From assembly GCA_023055355.1 (NCBI GenBank), contig JALJCS010000007.1, positions 1,460,001 through 1,524,000 on the forward strand: a stretch of 64,000 nt of DNA, in the 5' to 3' direction. Position numbers and translations under genes: made by a program. A model generated the notes under the pieces. It did not search any database. It saw nothing but the letters and a program-made list of their open reading frames with translations, and was not told the DNA's origin. Position 1 is the stretch's first letter, and each line of letters opens with the position of its first letter. This document shows, in pieces, positions 11,340 to 21,638 of the stretch. Source of the stretch: Agelaius tricolor (lineage: Eukaryota; Chordata; Aves; Passeriformes; Icteridae).

Positions 11340-12810
11340 ATGACAGGCGGGAGCCGCTCTCCCCTCAGAGCCCCTGAGGGCGGCAGCAATGGCGGCGCCG
11401 CTCCCTCAGCGCCCGGGCCCGGCCCCGGCGGGCGGAGAGCCCTCGGCAGCGCCCTGCGGGCAGCAGGGAGCGAGCGCCGGCCCGGCCTCTGTGCCCGTGG
11501 CGCCGCAGAGGCCAGGGCAGAGCTGCCGGAGTCGGGGCCTCAGGCACCGGCCCGAGGCAGCTGCAGCAGCCGGGCCCCGGCCTTGTGGCAGCGCAGGAGG
11601 CTCTCGTGGTGCTGCTTCTGCAGCCCGGCCGGGTGCCTGTGCATGGCCCCGGCCTTGCGCGCTGCCCCTGCCCCGCTCGGCTTCCCGTGCCCGGCAAAGG
11701 CGCCGAGGCCGCGCTCGGTGCCCCCGGCTGTCGCTGCTGAAGGCAGGGCCGAGCCCCGGTGCCCGGCAGAGCCCTGAGGGACACCCCTGCTCCCCGGGCT
11801 CCCGCCACTCCTGGAGCCGCTGCCCACGAGTGCCCGGCCCGTCCGTGCGGCCAATTCCTGGTGCCCTGGGCAGCGCAGCCGGCAAAGCCAGGGCTCTGCA
11901 CTGTGGGGCTGGGGCTGTCCTGTGGCAGCGTGGCCAAAGCCTCTCAGGGCTCTGGGCACAGCAGGGGCCCAAGGCCACAAGTGCGGGGCTGCTCCCAGCC
12001 AGTTCCTGGCTGCTCCACTGATGTTGGGCTGCCGGGGGTGGCCCTTTGTGACACGGGCACACGGTGTCGGGGCCCTTTGTGATGTGGGACGTGCTGGTGG
12101 CCAGAGAGCCTTGTGACATCAGGGAGCCCGGCCCTGGCTGAGGGTGTCTAAGGGGCGCAGAGCCCTGCGGTGCCCAGTCACAGGAGAGCCGCTCTCTGTG
12201 CAGGAAGCAGCTCCCTGTGTCTGTCTGCGCTGGACGCCCATAGTGACAGAGGCCGACAGTGACAGACAAGGACAGCAACAAGGACAAAGGCAACTCCAAC
12301 TCCCGGTCGCCAGCCCCTTGCCCAGCTGGCTGGAGGCCCCCAGCGGGCAGTGGTCGGGGGCAGTGGGCAGGTCAGTCCTGCCACTGTCACAGACTGAGGA
12401 GGAGGAGAGGCCCTTTGCCAACGAGGACCGCGAGCTTTCCCAGTGGGAAGCTTTGCAAGAGACGTACACAAGAGAAGTGCTGAGAGTCCAAGAAATGTCC
12501 CAGCAGAGATCCAGGAGCAGCCAAGAGCTGTACCAATGCCAGGTACGTGTGAGTGTTGGGGAAGTTTCCCTGTGCAGAGGTGGGACACACCAAGAGCTCT
12601 ATGAACAAACTGTCACAGTCCGGGAGCTGTAGCAGTGGGGAGAGTCCTCAGTGAGATGTAGCAAGAGGTGTGCGAGTGGGAAGAATGTGTCACAAGCCAA
12701 GAGATATCCCAGTGGGGAATAGACATGAGAGGGCAGCAGGAGCTGGGATGGGGAGAAGACAAAAGATCCCATGAGCTGTCCCTGCAGAGAGATGTGAGTG
12801 TCTCTCTCCA
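11340..12810. other. GC-rich block of unknown nature
   Basis: About 1.5 kb that is much more GC rich than the flanks, with many CpGs between 11385 and 11880. Overlapping long frames are open on both strands (minus about 11406-12299, 297 codons; plus 12144-12632, 162 codons). The plus frame ends in a charged, Gln/Glu-rich section with recurring ELxQ-type motifs, coiled-coil-like, and stops at 12632; degenerate related sequence continues to about 12790. GACA-type short repeats occur near 12245-12290. I recognise no family. It could be a decayed gene, an unmethylated CpG island with a noncoding transcript, or a dispersed GC-rich repeat. Confidence 0.35.
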
Positions 12811-12811
12811 A

Positions 12812-13215
12812 GGTCTTTTAAGGCTAAACTGTCCAATTAAGAAATGACACCTCAATTATTTTCACTTTTAACCCAATAACTGATCACTTGAATTCCACAA
12901 TGGGGACTTTTTTATCCAATTACACAAAACCACCCAAACCCATGGAGAAGAAGGTGAAGAAGGAGCAGCCTCTGCCTAAAACCTCCAACTTGCTCTCTCT
13001 ATATTTTTATTTCTAAACCCTTAAACTCTTGAGTTTCCCACCCTGTGATCTCACACACTTCTATTCAAACTCCACCCCCACAATCCCAGTTCTGCCATTC
13101 CATTCTGGAAGCTTCTCCATGGCCTCAGGTCAATGCAGTGTTCTCTGGGGGTCAGTGCCTGGCAGCACAGAAAGTTTAAAATTCTCAGGAGCCAGGGTTC
13201 CAACACTTTTGTAAT
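12812..13215 (-). mobile_element. Solo ERV LTR, family 2 variant
   Basis: Antisense LTR matching the copies at 54.5-55.05 kb (inverted) and 62.1-62.7 kb (same direction). It shares the AAGGTCTTTTAAG stretch, CCCATGGAGAAGAAGG and the TCAGTGCCTGGCAGCACAG block near one end. Confidence 0.7.
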
Positions 13216-14280
13216 TTTCCCCCTAAACCTAAGGCTTCCCACAGAAAAAATTTCCCTGAGAACTTTTGGCCTTCCCTTCCAGGAGCTCTGGGGCATGACT
13301 GATGAGGTAATTGCTCATAAAAACAATGCTCCTGTATGCTTAAAAAACCAATTTGTAACCAGCCCTTTGTTCTGTGCTGATAAGCAATTAATAATCCCCC
13401 CAAACATTGATTCCCAATTCCTCCCTCTCCAAGGCTTCCCAGCCCAAGCTGTTCTGGGGGAGGCCAATGTCAAAGCCACCAGCATCGCCTCCCTGACTCC
13501 TGATTAACAATTAACAAGCCCATTATTGATTTGTCACTCCTAACAACAGCTTTATGGGCAATTGTTTCCAGCTCCTTCAGCCTCAGAAGGGGCAATTTTT
13601 CAACTCTGAGACTTTGGAAGGCAATAAGCAATAATTCAACAAATGTAGAGCTCTCCATACCACTTACAGTTCTTGTTGCTGCTATGTGGAGAGCAGTTAA
13701 TTCAGATTTTATTAAGGAAACTTCTGGCTGTGCAATAAAGGAACAGAGGAACACTTTGCTGTGCCAGGTCTGTAGTTTATTTTCTATTTCCAATGCACAC
13801 ATCACAAATTCCAGCCACCAACTCTGCTGTAGAGAATGAAAATATATTTTCTGACTTTTTAAGTTTTTAGTACCACAATAATTAAGTATCAGAATATAAA
13901 TCAGTAATTATTTATTGATATATTAATAACACCAACTGATTATGTTTGGCTATAAATGATAGCTCAGTGCTATTTTTATTTTCACCTAATTCCATTTAGT
14001 TCTGATAGTAAGGAATGTCTGTCCAACAGTGATTCTAGTCTTGAGTCTCCCCCAGACAGATCACAGCAGCTCTAGAACAGCCCCATCATCTTTAGAAAAC
14101 CCTGTGCAGCCTCCAGAACAGCTCTGGATCCTGGAAAATTCTACTGTGATGAGAGATAAGGCACCTGCTTCCTCATCCCAGCTCCACGAGACCCACCCAG
14201 GGCAGAGGGAAAAGGGAATGATGGAGTTAGGAATGAAATCAAGAAAATGAGCTCAGCCCTTTCCATCTCCACCTCCCTGA
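13216..14280. other. Unassigned repeat-like and AT-rich spacer
   Basis: 13216-13840 adjoins the LTR and may be ERV internal or flanking sequence, but no retroviral protein motif is recognisable in any frame. 13840-14280 is AT-rich and then unique, leading to the CBR1 3' end. The CBR1 poly(A) site is not clear here. Confidence 0.35.
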
Positions 14281-14282
14281 GC

Positions 14283-17200
14283 TCACCAGGGTTTGACAGT
14301 TTTGTCACTGACAAACTGGCCATGAGGAGCATCAGCGCTGGAAGGCAAAAGGGCCAAATAAACGGGGGTCTCAGCCCCCTCCTCGGGGGACTTGGTGGCC
14401 CTGGGACCTGCCATGTCCGTCCTCACCCAGCCAGGGCAGCAGGCATTGAGGAGGATGTGCTCGCCTTTCCTCTGCTCGGTCAGCAGCCGCGCGTGGATCC
14501 TGGACAGGACGGTGACCCCGATTTTGGACACCCCATAGGCGGTGTTTGGCCAGCCCTCCTCCTCGTGGACACCTCTCTTGGTGTCTTCCACAAACTTGGC
14601 CATGAGCTGCACCAGCTCCTCCTCGGTGATGGCGTCACTGCGGAATTTCTGCTGCAGCTCCTGGCTGCAGCCTCGCAGGGCTGAGCTGCTCACCATGCTG
14701 GACACATTCACCACCCGGCCTGAAAAGAGAATGAAAAGGGATTTCCTTCACACATTTTCTGTCACGGACATATTTAGTGAAAAATCCTTTGCTAGGAATT
14801 TTATTTTATCCTGAGAAGCTGAGAAGCCTCAGAGGAGAAGAAAAACAATGGTTATCTGCTGCTGTGGAATGCAACAGGTACATCTTTGATTGGTCTCATG
14901 TGGTTGTTTTTAATTAATGGCCAATCACAGTCCAGCTGGCTCAGACTCTCTGGTCAGTCACAATCCTTTGTTATCATTCCATTCCATTCCTTGCCAGCCT
15001 TCTGATGAAATCCTTTCTTATATTCTTTTAGTAGATAATTTTCTTTCAATATAATATATATCATAAAATAATAAATCAGCCTTCTGGAACATGGAGTCAA
15101 GATTCTCATCTCTTCCCTCATCCTGGGACCCCTGTGAACACCTCCACATTTTCAGCTCCCATTGAAGTGGGGCTGCTCTCCAGTTCTGCATTCACTCCTC
15201 AGGTGAATATCTGTAAAATATTTTAGGTGGGTTGTTTTGCAGAGCTCCTGGAAAATCAGATAACTCAATGCTCTGATTTCTAGTAAATGCCATGAGAGGT
15301 AATTTAAGGTGTGAATCTGCAAAGTTTCAGATAAACCTCCAGGAAACAACTTCACAATCAGCAGGTACACTCTTACTACAGCAGAAATATCACCTGGAGA
15401 TTTACAAATTCCAGGATTTATCTCCCAGCACTTCAGTAAGAGGAACAAATCAGCTGAATCAGTAAATCACTCATCTCCAAAATTATATTTCACTGTTTCC
15501 CCTCTTACCTGCTACTTCACAGCCATTTTGGTGGTGAATTTGGGGATTTAATCTTAAAAGCCATGGAAATTAATGCTGTTAATGACTTTATTAACAGCCA
15601 TCCTTCAATGTAGTACAAGAGCACTAGGCTGCAACCCTGGCACTGTTTCCTCAAAATTCACTCAACTCTGTTTATTCCTTCTCCCTCAGGAAATAAAAAC
15701 CTGTTCTTCATCTGTTTGACTTCTTTTTTCCTTGAAAACCTTGATGCATTTAAATATTAGAAGAGACCACATTTCACTTACAGCAGCAAACACATCTGAA
15801 ACACTGGTGCAATGCCTGAGACTGGAGAAGATTTCCCATTGAAAGGGGCCAAAATTCAAACAAAACTCTTTTTGCACTTGTTATGTTTCACTTACCATAA
15901 GGTTTCACAAGAGGCAGCAATTCTGTGCAAACATTCCTGGTTCCAAAAAAGTTTGTCTTCAGTGTAACCTCAGCCTGGACTGCAAATGGAGTGGTGTCAT
16001 TAACTGGTCATAAGAAGTAGGAAGGGGAAAAAAAAAACACCAACAAAAATTAGAATTGTAACACTGTTTGAATAGAAGTTATCAAACCCCAAGAGTTTCT
16101 CTTAGCTGCTGTTTTTAATAATTAGAAAACTGGTATATGATCATAGACTGGGCAGGTGTTCATTGTCTCCAAATCCACGATAATTCAAAAGAGAAATTGT
16201 AACAGGTCATTATTTGATGTGGTTTTAATTGTCAAACATGTTTAATGACCCGCACTCATTTGCAAATCACTCACTTGCATTTAAATCTCACACATGAAGC
16301 CAGATTGTGACCCATGGCCAGAGTTATGGCAGGGGGAGAACTGAAATCCTACAGAACCCCAAATCCTGCTCCATGTCCTGCCTTCCTTGTGAGAGAGAAC
16401 TTCCTGACACCCCAAATCCCACTCATGTGTCTCACAGGGTACATGGTAACACTCTGAAACTCCATGATTTAAGAAGCTTTATCAGAAAACTCTTCCCAGA
16501 GAGGCTCATCCAAAAGACAACCACAGCTCCAGCACCATTTGATACAGGAAGTTTTTGCTGGATTAAGGACTTTGCTGGACAAATGCAGCACAAAACCAAA
16601 ATAACAAAACTTGATGGCAAATCTTTGACAGGCTGCAATAGCACATAATGCTACAACTAAGAAAGGAAAGCATAAATTCCGGGATGGCAGCAAAAACTTG
16701 GTGAAGCAAGAAGCAAATTGGGTAGAAATATCAATCTGGGAAGCAAAAATTGTAACCATGGGAGGAGCAGCACAGCAAGTTCTTACACAGATGTTACACC
16801 CTCTGTGCTTGATACTCACAGCAGCAGTTTCCTTTATCAGTTAAACAGTTTAACTGATAGTTAAACAGTTTTTAACAGTTTAACAGTTAAACTTCAGCAG
16901 TTCCTAAATTGTGACTTACTGCTGACTCAGCTGTCAGCTCGAGGAGAGTCAAGGCTGAACATCTGGAAGTTATATTTTAACTGCTGCTGGAATCTTTGCT
17001 GAGCACACCCTGAAGCTCAGACAATTCTATTAACAGCTGCCTCCCAAGAAGCTGATCTTAAGCAATTTTCCTATGAAGTAACAAGCAAAAGAGTCAGAAG
17101 ATCATCACTGCACTCCCACTCCATAAGAAGTTCCCTACTCTCTTTCAGTGTGAAGCTGTTCCCCCTTGGAATGCCCCAGTTAGGCCAGCCCAAAGCTTCT

Positions 17201-18781
17201 CCTGTGCAGGTGAACAATCCCAGCTGTGCCAGCCTTTCCTCCCAGCAGAGCTGCTCCATCCCTCTGCCCATCCTGGAGCCTCCTCTGGGCTCTCTGCAGC
17301 AGCTCCAGCTCCTCCCTGGGCTGGGGCAGCTCTGCAGGTGGAGTCTCACCTGAGGGGGGAACAGGGCTACAATCCCCACCATAAAACCATCAGCCAGACT
17401 TCTGATTTGCTCTGTCTGGAGCAAATTCTGATTCTGGATTTCATACACACGACAAAAATTTGTCCTTCCACCTTGAAACTGCTGAGTCTCACTTTCCCTG
17501 CCTTTCTGCCCACTGGGAGGTGAAAGGGTTAAACTCTTGCCCAGCACAGCAGGATTTGAGTGGTTTAGAGGTGACTGAATGGCCTGAGAAAGTTCCAGAC
17601 AGCAAAGCCCACAAAGGGACAATGAAGGTGCTTTTTCATCAGCTGGAATCCCTGAGCAGAGAGTGCACAGAACAGAGCAGGGGGTGGAAAAGAGAGAAGC
17701 ACAGCAGCTCCCTGAGGCACAGGGAGACATTCCCAATGGAGATAGATGGGCACTGAGGCAATGAACCCAGCCCAGCTCACTGCCCTGTGTGCCTCAACAC
17801 TTCCATGTGGTGCAAACACACCCCTCCAGGGATGCATGTTTACAGAAACATGGAATTGTTACAGCTGCAAAAGCCTTCCCAGCCCATGCAGTGCCTGCCC
17901 CATGGGCACCTTGTCCCCAGCCCAGAGCACTCAGTGCCACCTGCAGGGGACACCTGCAGGGCTGGGCACTGCAAAGCTCCCTGGGCAGCCCCTGCCAAGG
18001 CCTGAGCACCCTTTCCATGGAGAAATTCCTCCTGGTGTCCAAGCTGAGCCTGCCCTGGCACACTGTTCTCACATAATCCTTAGGATGAGAAATTTGCCCA
18101 AGCAAAAATGCAGCATGGCACTGACACAGAAGTGCTGGATGCACCCACTGCCCTCTCCACAGAACACAGAACTACCCCAGCAGAGCTCTTCCTCCTTTGA
18201 AAGCGATGCCAGCCTTGCTCACCAGCACGCTGAGCCCTCCATACTTCTCCCTGAGGAAGTCCAGGCCTTCCTTGGGCATCTCCAGGGATGGATGGGCACT
18301 CCAAACCTCCCTGGGCCACCCCTTCCAAGGCCCGAGCACCCTTTCCATGGAGAAATTCCTCCTGATGTTCAACCTGACCCTCCCTTGGCACATTATTCTC
18401 ACATCATCCTTTAAGATGGGAAGTTTGCCCAAGCAGAAAGTGCTGGATGCACCCCCTGCCCTCTCCACAAAGTACCCCAAGAGAGCATTTCCCACCTTTG
18501 AAGGCAATACCAGCGTTGTTCACCAGCACGTCCAGCCCTCCATACTTGTCCTTGAGGAAGTCGCGCAGCGCTTGGATGCTCTGCAGGTCATCGATGTCCA
18601 GCTGGTGGAAGAGGGGGTGCAGCCCCTCCTGCTGGAGCTGTGCCACGGCGGCCTGGCCACGGCCGGCATCCCGCGACGTCAGGTACACATCCCCCGGGAA
18701 CTGCCGGCACAGCGCCCGCACGATGGCCAGGCCAATGCCCTTGTTGGAGCCCGTCACCACAGCCACCTGCACGCTGGACAT
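14283..18781 (-). CDS. CBR1: Carbonyl reductase [NADPH] 1-like short-chain dehydrogenase
   Basis: Three coding exons on the minus strand: 18781-18496, 16003-15896 and 14719-14283, all GT-AG, joining in frame to 276 aa (mammalian CBR1 has 277). The middle exon is 108 bp, as I recall for mammalian CBR1. It is a cytosolic NADPH-dependent reductase of ketones, quinones and prostaglandins, SDR superfamily. Visible: the nucleotide-binding TGSNKGIG at residues 10-17; LDIDD at 61-65; NNAG at 88-91; catalytic-type Ser in NVSS (136-139); and the YGVSK active site with Tyr193 and Lys197. CCPGWVRTDM follows near residue 215. The start ATG is favoured because the Rossmann fold begins a few residues later. 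Intron 2 carries an LTR 40 bp from the exon 3 acceptor; intron 1 carries a broken copy of the exon 1 end. It could be called CBR3-like; CBR1 is more likely from its head-to-head SETD4 neighbour. Confidence 0.93.
14760..15148 (+). mobile_element. Solo ERV LTR, family 1
   Basis: About 389 bp starting TGTCACGGACAT and ending CACCTCCACA, with a + strand AATAAA poly(A) signal near 15069 and GGAGTCAAGATTCTCATCTC close to the 3' end. Flanking ttttc (or attttc) on both sides is a plausible target-site duplication. Same family as 35891-36279 and 46406-46961. It lies in CBR1 intron 2, antisense to the gene. Confidence 0.85.
15150..17190. other. CBR1 intron 2 and intron 1 sequence
   Basis: Apart from exon 2 (15896-16003) this is AT-rich intronic DNA. 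16300-16830 has a lightly repetitive look and open frames on both strands but no recognisable protein. No snoRNA-like C/D or H/ACA pattern was identified. Confidence 0.4.
17200..17350 (-). mobile_element. CR1 LINE internal 3' fragment
   Basis: Matches on the minus strand the CR1 section with GGGATGGAGCAGCTCTGCTG seen at 33.6, 54.2 and 59.1 kb. Truncated at both ends. Confidence 0.7.
17985..18570. repeat. Tandem duplication across CBR1 exon 1/intron 1
   Basis: Two direct units, about 17985-18266 and 18310-18570, offset by about 300-330 bp. Each holds a CR1-like tail (AGCACCCTTTCCATGGAG), a spacer with GTGCTGGATGCACCC, then the 3' end of CBR1 exon 1. The right unit contains the functional exon end; the left unit is decayed. 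The right unit lacks about 28 bp near the spacer. Confidence 0.85.
18195..18266 (-). pseudogene. Broken copy of CBR1 exon 1 end
   Basis: The minus-strand frame reads EKYGGLSVLVSKAGIAFKG, matching DKYGGLDVLVNNAGIAFKG of the true exon. The cofactor-site NNAG has become SKAG, and the donor base pair after AAAG is GA instead of GT. It therefore cannot splice or work as an exon. It is in CBR1 intron 1, 301 bp downstream in transcript order. Confidence 0.85.
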
Positions 18782-18909
18782 TGTCCCCTGGGAACGTGAG
18801 CCAAGGTCACAGGAACTGCCAACAGCAAAGAAAAGGCCAGTCAGACACGCAAAATGGCTGCTGGGAAAGGAATCAGAATCCTGGGATGGTTTGGGATGGA
18901 AGGGACTGT

Positions 18910-19430
18910 GGAAGCTCAGGGCACCGGGAATATTTCTGTGTCTGCTCTGGGGTGCACTGACTCTGACCCTCATCCATGGAGAAAGTTTCCCAGACTTCAA
19001 CATAAACTAGAACCCACAAAAGTGTGAAATAGATTATAGAGAGTAGTGTAAGTGTATCATTGGGTGAGAAATTGAGGATTTTGGATTTTTAGCACGTTGT
19101 GGATGGAAGCAAGATGGAGGGCACAGGGTGTTGTACTGGGTTTGTTCTTCATGCTTCTTCCTCCTTCTTCCCCATGGGTTTGGGTGGCATTTTGTAACTG
19201 GGCGGAAAAGTCCCCATTGCAGCCCTTTAGGATCAGTTATTGGGGTAAAAGGGAAAATAATCTGGGTGTCAGTTCTTCATTGGATAGTTTAGGCTTTTGC
19301 GCCTTCTAATGAAAAGCTGCAGAACTCACAGTAGTGAGACTGTTTTACTGATAAGAAATAATAAACTCTTAAATCCAAAAATGAACTACTGTCTCAAGTG
19401 CCTTCAATTCAAACCCAGAGAAACCAACAA
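18910..19430 (+). mobile_element. Solo ERV LTR, family 2
   Basis: Inverted counterpart of the copy in ATP5PO intron 5, beginning around AATATTTCTGTGTCTGCTC and carrying AATAAA near 19362 in its 3' part. An internal stretch of about 18 bp present in the ATP5PO copy is missing. It sits about 130 bp upstream of the CBR1 start codon, transcribing away from CBR1. Confidence 0.75.
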
Positions 19431-20299
19431 CTAAAAGCCCCACAACCTTAAAGATTGTCTCGTTGTCATGGTCACCTTCCACTATCCCAGGTCACTCCCA
19501 TCCAACCTGGCCTTGAACATTTCCAGCAGTGTGGAGCCTTCCTAGGTAAGTGTTTTCTCTTTAAAATATTATTTAAAATTCCAGCTCGGATTATGTGAAA
19601 CTACATTCCTGTGCAAGCCGTGTAAATTCCTAAGGCAACAGGAGGTATTCACAGAGATATCTGGTGTTCAGTGTTCTGAAGAAAAGCCAAGCAGTGATGG
19701 GTAAAAAGAAGCAATGTCTCGACTAAAAATTACCAGTGACTAATCTTTCATACTAAATGAACTTTTTGTAGGAGTAAGCTCTTCTGCACTTGCACCTCAC
19801 AGAAAGACTTTCCACCTTTTGGGAATATTCAATTGGGTCAGCTCAAGTTTTGCTGAAAACTTCAGGCTCAAAAACTGAGCAACCTGGTTTAGTGCAAGGT
19901 ATCCCTGTCCATGGCAAGGGCTGGAACTGGATGATCTTTAAGTTCCCAAAGAATATTAAAAAAAGGATGGTGTATCTTTATCTTCCAGTACCAGGCAGGA
20001 GGAGCACTTACAGCCTTTTCCGGGAAAAACAGCAGAGCACAGGCTGACTACAATGGCTGGTTATGTAACACAGCATCCGAAACCTGCCTGCTGCTTTTCT
20101 AATCGATACAGTGCATTTAAAGAAGCTGCATTTCCCCCACAAAAACAAGTTTAAACGCTGGCTTTGCCCCCTTTTGACATCATTACCATCTCTTTCTTTG
20201 TAATTTACTGGTAACCCTAAGCAGGCATCCAGCGAGTATAAAACACTCCAGGAATCTCCAGAGTGACGGCCCAGCGTTAGGAACGCCATTCTCCCCTCA
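19431..20299. other. CBR1-SETD4 intergenic spacer
   Basis: No gene. A short + strand CR1 tail lies at about 19880-19945. The rest is unique AT-moderate DNA that becomes CpG rich after 20.3 kb. Confidence 0.45.
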
Positions 20300-20890
20300 C
20301 CACGAGCCTCCCTCTGGCCCCCCTTGTCTCGTCCCCCTCAGGGGAGGGAACCCGCGGGCCGCCATCAACCCCGACGCCCTCAGGGGGGACACGGGGGTGA
20401 AGGGTCCGGTGGAGGGGGGGACGGGACACCCAGCACCCCATCACCCACCTCCAGCACAGCAGGGACCCCTCCCTCGTCCCTCGGCTTCACACAGCGAAGA
20501 CAGAGCACGTTATATCCAAAGCACAGACACCCGCAAACCGCGGGGAAGGGAGATGGGGACGCCCCTAAGATGGCGGAGCAGCCCCGCCTCAGGGGCGGGA
20601 GAGCGGGCGGGACTCGCGGAGAGGGACGGCGAGGGAATATCGGTGCTGGTGTCCCCTTTGCAGGTGGGTTTGGGGACACCGGGGAGCAATTCTAGCCCCA
20701 GGAGAGACTCGGGAATCACAGTCTGGGCTGGCAGGGGAGGACGCGCTTGGGGCTCCCAGGGGGCGTGCGCGGAGCATGGGCGGTCCCTCAGGAAGTTCCG
20801 CTCCCGCAGCGCTGCCGGGGCCGTTTCTCTCCCTCTCGTCCCAGGGGTTTGTGCCGAGCGGGGAATGGAGGTTGGTTAGCACAGGATTCC
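20300..20890 (+). promoter_or_regulatory. SETD4: CpG-rich block, likely SETD4 promoter
   Basis: CpG-dense 0.6 kb with a YY1-type AAGATGGCGG at 20567-20576, GGGCGGGA Sp1-like boxes and an ETS-type AGGAAGTTCCG near 20790. It lies about 0.8-1.3 kb before the first SETD4 coding exon, whose acceptor (TTCAG at 21601-21605) implies an upstream noncoding exon. The block could also drive CBR1 on the other strand. The exact first exon is not determined. Confidence 0.6.
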
Positions 20891-21320
20891 CAGTTCTGGG
20901 GTGGGATGGGATGATAGGGGATGGGGTTTGGACTCCATGATCTCTGAGGTCTTTTCAACCCAAAGGAACGGGCTGGGATGGAGGGCCGGCCTCTGAGGAG
21001 CCCGAGCGCCTGTGGGTGATCCCGGCTCCCTGCAGCCCTCCGTCCTGGCAGGGAAAAGCTGCGCTTCGAGCTTCAGTTCAGGGCAATTTTAGCAAAAGGA
21101 AAGAGATCAGGGCAAGGTTCTTGCCCAGAGGGTGCTGGCACTGCCCAGGCTGCCCAGGGAATGGGCACGGCCCCGAGGCTGCCACAGCTCCAGGAGCCTT
21201 TGGCCAGCGCTGCCAGGGATGCCCAGGCTGGGCTTGCTGGGCTCTGGGCAGGGCTGGGGTGGCACTGGATCATCCTTGTGGATCTTACCCACCTCAGGAT
21301 ATTCCATAAGTCCATGAAAT

Positions 21321-21400
21321 CCCATCCCATCCCATCCCATCCCATCCCATCCCATCCCATCCCATCCCATCCCATCCCATCCCATCCCATCCCATCCCAT
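21321..21400. repeat. (CCCAT)16 perfect microsatellite
   Basis: Sixteen uninterrupted pentamers, abutting the 3' end of a minus-strand CR1, in the presumed SETD4 intron 1. Confidence 0.97.
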
Positions 21401-21535
21401 GGCAGGGACACCTCCCACTGTCCCAGGCTGCTCCCAGCCCCAGTGTCCAGCCTGGCCTTGGGCACTGCCAGGGATCCAGGGGCAGCCCCAGCTGCTCTGG
21501 GCACCCTGTGCCAGGGCCTGCCCACCCTCACAGTA
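21401..21535 (-). mobile_element. CR1 LINE 3' fragment
   Basis: Antisense CR1 tail with the CATGGCAGGGACACCTCC stretch common to other copies. Its 3' terminus is the pentamer array. Confidence 0.8.
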
Positions 21536-21638
21536 ATAAATTAGAAAGTGGCTTTAAATGTTTCTAAATCAGTTCTTTTTAATTTATATATTTTTTTAAA
21601 TTCAGGTTGTCTAAAAAAGGCAAAATCTGTTGCTTAAT

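Noticed and set aside
13216..13840. Possible retroviral internal region beside an LTR
   Set aside because: No gag, pol or env motif could be recognised in any frame, so it is left unassigned.
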